DNA from: Faecalimonas umbilicata
GTDB lineage: Bacteria > Bacillota > Clostridia > Lachnospirales > Lachnospiraceae
NCBI RefSeq assembly: GCF_004346095.1
Contig: NZ_SLZV01000012.1
Span: 1 to 64,000, forward strand
Direction of reading: 5' to 3'
DNA length: 64,000 nucleotides
Part shown: one piece after another, positions 8,891 to 16,791 of the stretch
How the letters are laid out: every line of letters starts with the position of its first letter
Numbering within the stretch: position 1 is the stretch's first letter
The notes under the pieces: model-generated
Databases searched by the model: none
Told to the model about the DNA's origin: nothing
Seen by the model: only the letters and a program-made list of their open reading frames with translations
Position numbers and translations under genes: made by a program

Positions 8891-9823
8891 TCAATTTGGA
8901 AGATAGAGGCAAAATTCTGACCCTTTTCCGATTTCAGAGTGTACTTCGATATATCCATTCTGCAATTCCAGTATCCTGCGTGTCAGATATAAGCCAATTC
9001 CCACGCCGTTCTGCACATGAACTTCCGGTTCCCGATAAAATCTCGTAAAAATTTCTGCCTGCCGTTCCAATCGGATGCCTTTTCCATTGTCCTTGACACT
9101 GATTTTCGTAAAGATTTCCTGACGAATTACCGTGACGCAAATTTTTCCCCCGGCACTTGTATACTTCACCGCATTATCCAGTACATTAAAAATCGCTTCT
9201 TCCGTCCATTTTTTATCGTAGTCCAACATCATATTTTCTTCACATTCCACATACAGCTCAATTTCTTTTTGTGCCGCTGCGGGAACAATCTGACTGACCG
9301 CCGCCGTCAATGTCTGATAAAGATTTTCGCGCTCTTTCTGTATCTGAATAATTCCAGTTTCCAGCCTTGACATTTTTACCATACTCTGCAAAAGGAATTC
9401 CAGTTTCCCAGTCTGCTCCTCCAGACAGTTTAAAAACTCCTTCCCCTTTTCAGACAATGCTTCTTCCTGCAAAAATTCCTGATACAATTTCATATTTGCC
9501 AGCGGTGTTTTAGTCTGATGAGAAATATCTGAAATCAGCGCCTTCATCTGCCTTTTTTCCAGTAAGGCATCCGCTTCTTTCCGGTTCCATACTCGATACA
9601 GCTGCCAAAATTTCTCACCGCATTTTCCCCACAGCGTATCTTCTGTCACCTCAGTCGTTTCTTTCCACTCTTTTCCCGACAATATCTGCTCAATCGCCTC
9701 TTCCACCTGATCTGCGAACAAATCCACTTCTTGTTTCATCTTCATGGATTTCCTGACGGCGCCTGCTGCCACAAAGGCAGAAGCAAACACAACAAGATCT
9801 CCAATCCCCATCATCCAATCCAT
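8891..9823 (-). CDS. Sensor histidine kinase without extracellular domain (module A)
   Basis: 310 residues. Only one clear membrane helix at residues 7-24, then a short linker, the dimerisation helix with SDISHQTKTP (phosphorylated His102), and a HATPase domain with N-box NVLDNAVKY, G1 DNGKGI and G2 GVGIGLYLTR. The lack of an external sensor domain is characteristic of kinases that read the activity of a neighbouring ABC transporter (BceS group) instead of a ligand. It overlaps the response regulator stop by 13 bases and is followed by two ABC pairs. Sensing through the FtsX permease is an inference from family and context. Confidence 0.88.
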   Translation of the reverse strand: MDWMMGIGDLVVFASAFVAAGAVRKSMKMKQEVDLFADQVEEAIEQILSGKEWKETTEVTEDTLWGKCGEKFWQLYRVWNRKEADALLEKRQMKALISDISHQTKTPLANMKLYQEFLQEEALSEKGKEFLNCLEEQTGKLEFLLQSMVKMSRLETGIIQIQKERENLYQTLTAAVSQIVPAAAQKEIELYVECEENMMLDYDKKWTEEAIFNVLDNAVKYTSAGGKICVTVIRQEIFTKISVKDNGKGIRLERQAEIFTRFYREPEVHVQNGVGIGLYLTRRILELQNGYIEVHSEIGKGSEFCLYLPN

Positions 9824-10491
9824 TGATAGCCCATCCCATACACATTTGAAATATATTTGTGCTCGTGATTCTCCAGCTTCCGCCGAAGACGGTTGACATT
9901 TACCGCCAGCGTATGCTTATCGACAAACTGCCCGTCACAGTCCCACAACTGCTCGAGCAGAATCTCATACGTCAATAGCCTTCCCTGATTTTCTGCCAAT
10001 ACTTTTAACAGCCGAAACTCCGTAGGTGTTATTGCACATGCTTTCTGATCCACCATAACTTTTGCCCGCTCCCAATCGATCTTCAGATATCCGTCATCAT
10101 ACCCTCCCGGCTGTTCCGGCTGCGTTCGCTTAAAGATCCGCTCAATCTTCCGCAGCAACACTTTCATAGAAAAAGGCTTTGTGATATAATCCTCTGCTCC
10201 CAGATCATATCCTTTCAGCACGTCCTCTTCCAAATCTCTTGCCGTAAGAAAAAGAACCGGAATGTCCTGCTGTGCTTTCACCCACTGACAAAAAGTAAAT
10301 CCCTCTCCATCGGGCAGATTGACATCTTGGATCACAAGCTGCAGTTTTTCTTTCCCGGTGAATGACTGATATTTTTCCTTCGCCTCTTGTATGGAAAATG
10401 CCGTGCTTGTGTGATAGTCCTGCTTCTTCAGTGCATAGCATAATGCTTCATTCAATTCTCTGTCATCCTCTACTACAAGTATGTTCTGCAT
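9811..10491 (-). CDS. OmpR-family response regulator (module A)
   Basis: 226 residues. Receiver domain with acidic pocket EDD (8-10), phosphoacceptor Asp56 in VIQDVNLPDG, LTA and the conserved Lys of TKPF; C-terminal winged helix with TPTEFRLLKVL and the closing YISNVYGMGYQWIG. ATG 10491 (MQNILVVEDD) is preferred over the extended frame to 10527, because the extended part lies in the leader of the promoter at 10553-10581. Likely target sites are the repeats before the two ATPase genes. Confidence 0.9.
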   Translation of the reverse strand: MQNILVVEDDRELNEALCYALKKQDYHTSTAFSIQEAKEKYQSFTGKEKLQLVIQDVNLPDGEGFTFCQWVKAQQDIPVLFLTARDLEEDVLKGYDLGAEDYITKPFSMKVLLRKIERIFKRTQPEQPGGYDDGYLKIDWERAKVMVDQKACAITPTEFRLLKVLAENQGRLLTYEILLEQLWDCDGQFVDKHTLAVNVNRLRRKLENHEHKYISNVYGMGYQWIG

Positions 10492-10552
10492 GGTTTCTTT
10501 AGCTCCTCCCGCAATGGATGTATGCAATAGACATCTGTCCTTGCTTTTTTGT

Positions 10553-10581
10553 ATTATAGCATTGTTCTTTTTCCGCTACAA
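10553..10581 (-). promoter_or_regulatory. Promoter of module A regulator-kinase genes
   Basis: TTGTAG (10581-10576) and TATAAT (10558-10553) with a 17-bp spacer on the minus strand, about 60 bp before ATG 10491. Confidence 0.65.
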
Positions 10582-10589
10582 TCCTATTT

Positions 10590-11087
10590 TTATTTGGCAT
10601 AATTCACACGAATACACTCCGCAAAGCCTGACGGATCGCCTGCTTTTGCTTTATCTATATTTTCCCTCAGATAATTCCGGGTGGCGTCATCGCACCTGTC
10701 TTCTCCCATATATGCCATATCAAATGCCTTTTCCAGTTCCTTTAATGCCCGCTCTGCACGTTCTGGCTCTGTTGTGTAAGTATCCAGCCACTCCTGCATC
10801 CACAAATATTCCCACAGATTGCAGGCTCTCGTTTCTCCGTATCCCTCCTGAAAAGATGCTTCACTGTCCTCTCCTTCCAACCTTTCCGGGAGGACTGTTC
10901 CTTCGGGAAAATCCAGACTTTTCAATGTATCCAGATATTCTTCCTCTATATGGGTAAAATCTGTAAAGCTTCTTGACCCTTTATTCTGTTCCGCGTTCGA
11001 ACATCCTGCAAATGCAAAGCAGAGAGATACGATCATTCCTGTTACGAAAACCTTACTACTTTTGAATTGTTTAAAAAATCTCCTCAT
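10590..11087 (-). CDS. Small lipoprotein of unknown function
   Basis: 165 residues. A signal sequence with a lipobox FAFAGC puts the acylated cysteine at residue 29, so it should be anchored to the outer face of the membrane. The rest is acidic and helical, with a Glu-rich segment (TTEPERAERALKELEKAF). I do not recognise the family. ATG 11087 has AGGAAAG nine bases upstream; the longer frame to 11117 lacks a site. It lies directly between the VanRS-like pair and the module A regulator, all leftward, so it could be an accessory or target gene of either. The 18-bp hairpin at 11118-11160 separates it from the kinase gene. Confidence 0.7.
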   Translation of the reverse strand: MRRFFKQFKSSKVFVTGMIVSLCFAFAGCSNAEQNKGSRSFTDFTHIEEEYLDTLKSLDFPEGTVLPERLEGEDSEASFQEGYGETRACNLWEYLWMQEWLDTYTTEPERAERALKELEKAFDMAYMGEDRCDDATRNYLRENIDKAKAGDPSGFAECIRVNYAK

Positions 11088-11117
11088 AATCTTTCCTACC
11101 TTTCTCCGTAAATTCAA

Positions 11118-11160
11118 AGACTCTTATCTTGACACCATCATTGTATCAAAATAAGAGTCT
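11118..11160. terminator. Long near-perfect hairpin behind the VanS-like gene
   Basis: AGACTCTTAT (11118-11127) pairs perfectly with ATAAGAGTCT (11151-11160), and the stem continues inward (TTGACAC with GTATCAA, one G-T pair). About 17-18 pairs in all. Only a short T stretch follows, so it may be a terminator, an mRNA stabiliser or an operator of the lipoprotein gene. Confidence 0.55.
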
Positions 11161-11222
11161 CTATATCTTCGTTTCTTTCTATGATATTCCTCATTTTTTC
11201 TACTGAAATTCTTACGATTTTC

Positions 11223-12305
11223 CTACGAAGCAGGAAGGGTAATCCGAAATCGGATGTTTTCATCCTTACTTTGTGCCGTGATTGTTCCTCCATGAAGTTC
11301 CACTATCTGTTTTGCGATAGCAAGTCCTAATCCGGAACCGCTGTTTGTTCCTCTGGAAGAATCCAAACGATAAAACTGCTCAAATAGGTGTTCCAATATC
11401 TCAGAAGGAATCGTATTTCCCCGATTTTCAAAGCAAAGCTCTATACTTTCTTCTTTCACATCCACCCGCACCGTAATCTCAGTATCGCTATAGCTGTAAA
11501 TCACTGCATTCCGCAAAATATTTTCAAATACTCTTTGCACTTTATTTGCATCACATCTCAGCATCACATCACCCGGAGCTGTCAGATTACACTGCAGGTT
11601 TTTCTCTTTCAGCATAGGCTGAAATTCATAAATCAACTGTTCCAGCAAACGCGTCAGATTAATCCGGCTGTATTGTAACGTAATATTGGACCGGTTAAAT
11701 CTTGTAATTTCAAAAAACTCATCGATCAGATTTTCTAACTGCTCTGCTTTCTCAAGGGAAATCGATAAATATTTCTCACGCATTTCTTCTGATATTTGTT
11801 TTTCCTCACGCAGCAAGATTAAATATCCAATGACTGACGAAAGAGGTGTTTTCAAGTCATGTGCCAGATACATGACCAGGTCACTTTTCTTTTGCTCACT
11901 TTCCTTTGCCAGACGTGCATTTTTTTCGGATTCCTGCTTCAGATGATTGATCTTCACTGCGATGTCACCAAATTCCGAAGATAATTCAATATAGCTGATA
12001 TTATGGTCAAATAACTTCTCAGCAGCATCCTGCAATTCATCCACATAACCATCCACTTTTTTTAATAGTCTATAGGTAAGCTGCACAATATAAATTCCCC
12101 ATATGATAATGGCTGCCATCCATACATAAAGCGAGCGGTATACCATGTACCAGTTCTCAACATATGTCTCAAGAATCCAGAAAATCAAATTTACCAAAAT
12201 CAGCGCAGAACCAAAAATAACACCCGTTCCTATCATACATGAAAGAATGTAACTTTTAAAAAGTGCCGATGACAAATGATGCTTCAACTTCCTATTCAAT
12301 TTCAT
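11223..12305 (-). CDS. VanS-like sensor histidine kinase
   Basis: 360 residues. Two membrane helices (about 20-45 and 60-80) flank a very short external loop, followed by a HAMP-like stretch and the dimerisation helix DLVMYLAHDLKTPLSSVIGY, which closely follows the VanS sequence of glycopeptide-resistance clusters, as does LENLIDEFFEITRFNRSNI. The ATPase part has NILRNAVIYS, NRGNTIP and GSGLGLAIAKQIVELHGG. ATG 12305 is preferred (GGGGTGTGGGGT upstream); a GTG at 12314 is in frame. It overlaps the regulator by 14 bases. No vanH, vanA/G ligase or vanX follows, so this is an orphan pair; cell-wall stress sensing is likely by family. Confidence 0.88.
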   Translation of the reverse strand: MKLNRKLKHHLSSALFKSYILSCMIGTGVIFGSALILVNLIFWILETYVENWYMVYRSLYVWMAAIIIWGIYIVQLTYRLLKKVDGYVDELQDAAEKLFDHNISYIELSSEFGDIAVKINHLKQESEKNARLAKESEQKKSDLVMYLAHDLKTPLSSVIGYLILLREEKQISEEMREKYLSISLEKAEQLENLIDEFFEITRFNRSNITLQYSRINLTRLLEQLIYEFQPMLKEKNLQCNLTAPGDVMLRCDANKVQRVFENILRNAVIYSYSDTEITVRVDVKEESIELCFENRGNTIPSEILEHLFEQFYRLDSSRGTNSGSGLGLAIAKQIVELHGGTITAQSKDENIRFRITLPAS

Positions 12306-12987
12306 ACCCCACACCCCAGACTGTTTTAATAAATTTTGGATTTTTTGCCGGTTCCCTCAACTTTTCCCTCAATCGTCCCACATGTGCCATCACTGTATTG
12401 TTATTGTTCAGATACTTTTCTTTCCATACCGCTTCAAATAATTCCTCTGAGGGAACAACCTTTCCCTGGTGTTCGCATAAATACCATAAAATAGAAAATT
12501 CAATCGGAGTCAGTGAAAGTTCCTTCCCATATAAAGAACATTTATGCTTTGTTCTGTTAATCACCAACCCTCTGATATCATACTCATCTTTTTCCTCTTT
12601 TCCATTTCCCATCAGATTGTATTTTTGATAACGTCTCAAATGCGTTTTTACTCTTGCAACAACCTCTAGAGGGTTAAACGGCTTTACCATGTAATCATCT
12701 GCCCCAACAGTCAGTCCCAAAATCTTATCACTGTCAGCAACTCTGGCGGTCAGCATGATAATCGGAAAGTAATATTTCTCTCTAATCTTTCTGCACAACT
12801 GCATTCCGTCAATATCCGGCAACATAATATCCAATACCGCCAAATGTATCTCTGTTTCTTCTATCTCCTGAAAAGCCTCTGTCCCATTATAAAACTTATA
12901 AACCGTATATCCTTCATTTTTCAGACAGACTTCCAGTAAATCCGCAATTTCTTTCTCGTCATCCACAATCAAAATATTTTCGCCCAT
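12292..12987 (-). CDS. VanR-like OmpR-family response regulator
   Basis: 231 residues. Receiver with D9, D10 and phosphoacceptor Asp53 in LAVLDIMLPDIDG, LTARV and KPFNPLEVVARVKTHLRRY; output domain with LSLTPIEFSILWYLCEHQG and the ending NPKFIKTVWGVGYEIE. These segments match the VanR pattern far better than they match the other three regulators in this window. Its promoter at 13038-13066 sits at the end of an RNA-like segment. Targets are not apparent; the lipoprotein gene 10590-11087 is the closest candidate. Confidence 0.9.
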   Translation of the reverse strand: MGENILIVDDEKEIADLLEVCLKNEGYTVYKFYNGTEAFQEIEETEIHLAVLDIMLPDIDGMQLCRKIREKYYFPIIMLTARVADSDKILGLTVGADDYMVKPFNPLEVVARVKTHLRRYQKYNLMGNGKEEKDEYDIRGLVINRTKHKCSLYGKELSLTPIEFSILWYLCEHQGKVVPSEELFEAVWKEKYLNNNNTVMAHVGRLREKLREPAKNPKFIKTVWGVGYEIE

Positions 12988-13037
12988 GCCCGAATCCTCT
13001 CCATATAAGTCCCATTACCTAATTCTCACTTAGCTTT

Positions 13038-13066
13038 ATTATACCTTGATTATGAAGCAACTACAA
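13038..13066 (-). promoter_or_regulatory. Promoter of the VanRS-like pair
   Basis: TTGTAG (13066-13061) and TATAAT (13043-13038) with a 17-bp spacer on the minus strand. The -35 box abuts, or lies within, the GC-rich RNA-like segment to its right. Confidence 0.6.
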
Positions 13067-13166
13067 GCCTGCTGTTCATCCCAGGCCCGTTCCTGCTTGA
13101 GTATCCCACTACTAGGGCGGATTAGGAACTTTCACCAACTAGCGGCGTGCGCCGCAAGGCGCACCA
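13067..13166 (-). other. Possible 5' remnant of a group II intron
   Basis: Read on the minus strand, the segment begins GTGCGCC, the 5' consensus (GUGCG) of bacterial group II introns, and continues with small stems and a GGTGAAAGTTCCTAA stretch as in intron domain I. GCCTG...CAGGC and CCGCCC...GTGGG can pair. It directly follows the yjdF terminator. No reverse transcriptase or domain V is present, so if the call is right it is a truncated relic. Its GC content differs sharply from the AT-rich bases on both sides. Confidence 0.35.
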
Positions 13167-13170
13167 AAAA

Positions 13171-13199
13171 AACATCAGGGGCTTAACGCCCCCGATGTT
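13171..13199 (-). terminator. Terminator of yjdF overlapping its last codons
   Basis: AACATC-A-GGGGC (13171-13182) pairs with GCCCC-C-GATGTT (13188-13199), one mismatch, with the stop codon TAA (13185-13183) in the loop. A run of seven T follows on the minus strand. The stem encodes the basic tail of YjdF. Confidence 0.8.
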
Positions 13200-13599
13200 T
13201 TTCTTTTTTCTTCTGTTGTTTCAATTCAAACAACCGCTTTTCCTCCGCTAGTTTTTCTTCTCTACTTTTAATTTTACGTTGCTTTTTATATTGTTCGCGC
13301 TGTAGATTTAGAGCCTGCTGAGATTTTGTTCCAATCCCCTTGGCAGACATTTGCTTATGAATTTCTTTCTGACGTTTCTTCGAATTTTTAACTTGTTCTT
13401 TCACAACAGTTTCTATTGCCGTACTAAAACGTAAACTGTTATAGTATTGTAAAACAAACTCATAAATCTCATAGTCCTTCGGCTCTGCTCCAAATGTTAC
13501 TTTGGAAACTGAAAGCTTACCACTTTCAATTCGTTCAAAAACTCCCACCCAAAATGGTTCTTCAAAAAACACTGTCAGTTTGCCTATACTTGTACTCAT
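13183..13599 (-). CDS. yjdF: YjdF family protein (DUF2992)
   Basis: 138 residues. The N-terminal half, with LTVFFEEPFWVGVFER, FGAEPKDYEIYEFVLQYYN and LRFS, is the DUF2992 domain; the C-terminal half is a highly charged helix that ends in the signature KQQKKKEKHRGR found at the end of YjdF proteins. The biochemical role is not established; in relatives the gene is controlled by a riboswitch that responds to many azaaromatic compounds, which points to handling of toxic heterocycles. Such a structured leader is present here at 13605-13740. ATG 13599 has AGGAGGG seven bases before it. The lower GC content and the broken genes to its right suggest an acquired segment. Confidence 0.9.
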   Translation of the reverse strand: MSTSIGKLTVFFEEPFWVGVFERIESGKLSVSKVTFGAEPKDYEIYEFVLQYYNSLRFSTAIETVVKEQVKNSKKRQKEIHKQMSAKGIGTKSQQALNLQREQYKKQRKIKSREEKLAEEKRLFELKQQKKKEKHRGR

Positions 13600-13604
13600 G
13601 ACAA

Positions 13605-13740
13605 TCCCTCCTTAGTAATTGCTATGAGCAAAGAATGGACAACCCGGAGGGGCAGGTTACTTACCCTGATAAACAGGACGGCCGGGCTACCTACCGGCTC
13701 TGGCATATATCGCTATATGCGTTGCGTTTTTATCTTTGCT
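13605..13740 (-). ncRNA. Structured leader, candidate yjdF (azaaromatic) riboswitch
   Basis: The minus-strand leader folds by eye: an 8-bp closing stem AGCAAAGA (13740-13733) with TCTTTGCT (13634-13627), a local hairpin GCATATA-GCG-TATATGC, and a CCCGG/CCGGG stem enclosing CCTG-TTTAT-CAGG and GGT-AAGTA-ACC. The stem closes some 25 bases before the yjdF Shine-Dalgarno. Position before yjdF is what assigns it to the known azaaromatic riboswitch class; the fold itself was read from the sequence, but I could not compare it with the class consensus. Confidence 0.7.
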
Positions 13741-13834
13741 TTTTATATTGTAATTCTAATTATAAAGAAATCATTCCACTCTGTAAATACCTGTCGCTTT
13801 TATTTTCCATCATAGTATTCATTCAGTGTTTCGC

Positions 13835-13990
13835 TTACTGATATTTTTCTTGTTCTTGCCCTTGCTTTGCAGTCTTGAATATCTCTAAGCTACCATCAAA
13901 CTTATCTGAACCATATCGCATGATTGTTCCAAAGTTTGGTTTATCTCCTCTTATTTCAGATAAATTGCTTCCGCCGTTTCCAATGCGGAT
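13835..13990 (-). pseudogene. Protein-like fragment without start
   Basis: On the minus strand a frame reading ...GNGGSNLSEIRGDKPNFG, then TIMRYGSDKFDGSLEIFKT and a Gln/Glu-rich end, stops at 13837-13835. It overlaps the end of the 72-residue frame 13951-14169 in another frame and has no start of its own upstream of an in-frame stop. It looks like real protein, so a frameshift joining the two frames, or a deletion scar, is likely. The family is not recognised. Between it and the yjdF leader I see only another short start-like piece (MNTMMENKSDRY...) and no complete gene. Confidence 0.3.
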
Positions 13991-14169
13991 TTTTCTAATA
14001 TTTCTTCTGCTTTTTCAAAACTCTCATGGTCTAAGTAATAGACAAAAAGCAATGCCTCGCCACTAATTTTTTCACGAAAGACTTCTTCATACATTTGGTA
14101 TTCTTCTTCGTCTGCCTTTCCTGTCATTGTAGAAGTATTAATTCTTTTTAAGAAGAAAAGATTTCCCAT
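13951..14169 (-). CDS. Small hypothetical protein, possibly a truncated gene
   Basis: 72 residues, beginning MGNLFFLKRINTSTMTG and continuing as an acidic, helical segment (SFEKAEEILEKSALETAEAI). I do not recognise it. It starts 9 bases after the stop of the large module B permease, but I see no good Shine-Dalgarno, and its 3' end overlaps a protein-like fragment in another frame. Either it is a small gene at the end of the module B operon or the front of a frameshifted gene. AT-rich composition, unlike the GC-rich permease beside it, favours a foreign remnant. Confidence 0.4.
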   Translation of the reverse strand: MGNLFFLKRINTSTMTGKADEEEYQMYEEVFREKISGEALLFVYYLDHESFEKAEEILEKSALETAEAIYLK

Positions 14170-14178
14170 ACTGCTATC

Positions 14179-16791
14179 TTACATTTCTGTTTGCCGGATT
14201 CGCTCTACCACACTTTTTTTCTCACTGTGAAAGAAGCAGAACACTGCAAGCAGCACCGCCGCCACAATCCCGGCTAAGATCAGAAACGGCAGAGGGAACA
14301 ATGTAAATCGGTACGTCATCACCCATCCGGTCGAAAACAGTTCCCTCTGGATACTCCTCTTTAAGATCGTCAGACTGTACAGACAGCCCACTGCCACGGC
14401 AATCACGGACGATACAAGAACATAGCAGAGACATTCCCACAAGATCATCTGGAATATCTTCTTTCCCGACATCCCCATGCTCTGGAAGATAGCAAATTCC
14501 TTCGTTCTCGCCAATGTCATTGTCGCCTGCGTGTTGATATACCCGGAAATTCCCAGAAGAAACAATAAGCATCCCGCTGCCAGCTCCGGGAACACAGAAC
14601 GGATACATTCCTCCCGAAAGCTTTGCTTTAAAGCATAGGAAGATTCCTCCGCAATCGGCGCCCCGACACGCTTCTCATAAGATTTCAGCAAAGTCTCCGC
14701 CTCTTTTTCTTTCCGATCCTCCACATTGAAATACAGTTTTCGGATACTTGTCTCCGGATACAGTTCCCGGAAATCTGTTCCCGGAATGACAATCTCCGGC
14801 ACAAACATATGATAGGAACCACCCTGCGTCATCCGGTCCGGCAGATAGACCGTCGCCATGATCTCAAATGTCCGGCCGTCAATTTCCACCAGTTCCCCTG
14901 GACTGTAATTTGGCTGCTCCTTCGAGGGAATATCGCTGCCGACTGCAAGCGCATATCCGCCCTGGGCAAACTGCTCCAGATCCCATGTTCCATCTAAGAT
15001 CCAGTCCATTTCTTTCAACATCGGAAAAACAGCCTGATCGATCCCCCATATCCGTATCGTGCACCGCCCGCTGTCTGTCGCCTTCTCATATTCCTGCAGC
15101 CACTGCGTATATGGCTCCATATAGTGGAAAATTTCTTCTCCCTCTCCTGCAAAAAAGGACCGGATCTGTTCTCGTACGGATTCCGGAAGCACATGTGGAA
15201 TCTCTTTAGAAGAAACAGCGCCGTATTCCTCCAGCCCATAAAGCGCCAGGATTTCCTGTTTCATCTTCCCGTCAATCTTGTTTTCTCTTTCATTATAGAT
15301 GCCGCCTGCGTTCCCACACAGAGAAGCCTCCTTCACAACAAAATCAGAAATAGCCGTTTCCCGCAAATATTTTTCTGCATCAAAAGAATGATATTTTGTG
15401 GCAGCCATCAAGATCAGAAACATTCCTCCTGCAAGCGCCGCACAGACCTTCCATGTCCATTTCCGGTTCTTCCAGAATGACTCCGCCGCAAGGAAGAACG
15501 GTAAATTTCTTCCGCTCTTTCCCATCTTCGTGAGAAATAACCGTCTCCGGTTTCTATTTCTTTCCTTTCGGATCCGGGCGATCCTTTTCTCTTTTCGCTC
15601 TGTCTGTTTCTTTCGATATTTCCCTGACGGCATGACCCACCAGATTGCATGAAGTGCTTCCATCGGGGAACAATTTTCAATGACGTCCGCCGCTCTTTCG
15701 CTGCACCTGCGCACGACAAGAAACAGGAAAGCAGTCTGGAGCAGGAGCTGCCAGACATGGATGTGGAGCTGTTCCAGAGATACACTCCATCCGGTATGTG
15801 TCAGAACAATCCTTCCGCCAAAAAGAGCAAATAAAATTCCCGGGACCGCACCTGCCGCACATAAGATCATCCCGCTTCCGGTCCACACCTGCCGGATCTG
15901 TGTCGGAGACATTCCAAGTGTCTTCAATCTCCCATAATATTCCAGATCTGTCACCGCCGCAATCCGGAATATACTGCGAAAGACAAGGTATGCTGCCAGA
16001 TAGAGAAACAGTATCAGGATCAGCACTCTCTGATTTTCCATCAAATTTCGCAGCTGCATGCCGATCCGCTCCACATCGTTGATTTCTGCCTCTGCCCCCT
16101 TCAGCCCGCAGGCAGAAATCAGTTCCTCTGTTTTTCCCGCAAGACCGAACGGCAGTGCAAACCGTACCTGCACCTGGAACGTATCCCCCGGAAATTTCTG
16201 CGCAAATTTCGCGGATACCCACAGATCCCCGTTTTTTCCGTCTGCATCTTCCATTTCCAGATAACCGGACACGACAAAGGTTGACACCGTCTCCTTTCCT
16301 TCCCGCTCCCAGGCAATCTCGACAGTCTCTCCTGCTTTTTTCTCCACTCCAAGTGCATCCAGTGTCGTTTCATCGAGAACGATCTCCGTTTCTTCCTCCG
16401 GCAGTTTTCCGTGCAGTACTCCCCTTCTGTTCTGCTCAAGAAAGACGGAATCCGGGCAGATCAGCTTCGGAAGGCGGTAGGTCAGCTCCGGATTTTTCAC
16501 TTCGCCGATCACATTTGCCGCCCCGGCCTTTCTGACCTGCGGCTGCGCCTGGATCCTTTCCTTTTGTTCCTGTGTGACTCCCTGTAACAGCAGATGTGCA
16601 TCTGTTCCCTGCCATTCCAACAGTATCGAGTGCAGATAGTCAACTTCAGCGGCAACGCCCATTCCCAATAGCGTGATCACAAACATACAGCAGAAAATGA
16701 GAAATACCAGTATGGTATTTCTCACTTTTCGAAACCGGATCGTGCGGAAAATAATCTGTCTGACTGCCTGTCCGTTGTTATTTTCCAGCAT
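14179..16791 (-). CDS. Large FtsX-like ABC permease (module B)
   Basis: 870 residues with the same duplicated-core plan as the module A permease: an N-terminal helix (about 26-46), a large extracytoplasmic domain, three helices at about 255-375, a basic cytoplasmic linker (KYRKKQTERKEKRIARIRK), a second single helix, a second large soluble domain, and three closing helices. SPMEALHAIW and FQSMGMSGKKIFQ are coupling segments. ATG 16791 (MLENNNGQ) resembles the start of the module A permease (MLKNNNQ), so the two are paralogues. It overlaps the ATPase gene by 14 bases. The codons are visibly richer in G/C than those of module A. Substrate unknown. Confidence 0.85.
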   Translation of the reverse strand: MLENNNGQAVRQIIFRTIRFRKVRNTILVFLIFCCMFVITLLGMGVAAEVDYLHSILLEWQGTDAHLLLQGVTQEQKERIQAQPQVRKAGAANVIGEVKNPELTYRLPKLICPDSVFLEQNRRGVLHGKLPEEETEIVLDETTLDALGVEKKAGETVEIAWEREGKETVSTFVVSGYLEMEDADGKNGDLWVSAKFAQKFPGDTFQVQVRFALPFGLAGKTEELISACGLKGAEAEINDVERIGMQLRNLMENQRVLILILFLYLAAYLVFRSIFRIAAVTDLEYYGRLKTLGMSPTQIRQVWTGSGMILCAAGAVPGILFALFGGRIVLTHTGWSVSLEQLHIHVWQLLLQTAFLFLVVRRCSERAADVIENCSPMEALHAIWWVMPSGKYRKKQTERKEKRIARIRKERNRNRRRLFLTKMGKSGRNLPFFLAAESFWKNRKWTWKVCAALAGGMFLILMAATKYHSFDAEKYLRETAISDFVVKEASLCGNAGGIYNERENKIDGKMKQEILALYGLEEYGAVSSKEIPHVLPESVREQIRSFFAGEGEEIFHYMEPYTQWLQEYEKATDSGRCTIRIWGIDQAVFPMLKEMDWILDGTWDLEQFAQGGYALAVGSDIPSKEQPNYSPGELVEIDGRTFEIMATVYLPDRMTQGGSYHMFVPEIVIPGTDFRELYPETSIRKLYFNVEDRKEKEAETLLKSYEKRVGAPIAEESSYALKQSFREECIRSVFPELAAGCLLFLLGISGYINTQATMTLARTKEFAIFQSMGMSGKKIFQMILWECLCYVLVSSVIAVAVGCLYSLTILKRSIQRELFSTGWVMTYRFTLFPLPFLILAGIVAAVLLAVFCFFHSEKKSVVERIRQTEM

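Noticed and set aside
11223-13599. A complete vancomycin-resistance cluster
   Set aside because: Only VanR/VanS-like genes are present; no D-Ala-D-Ser/Lac ligase, VanX/XY or racemase frame exists in the window.
13624-13841. Two short + strand frames before yjdF
   Set aside because: They run through the structured yjdF leader on the opposite strand and look unlike proteins.
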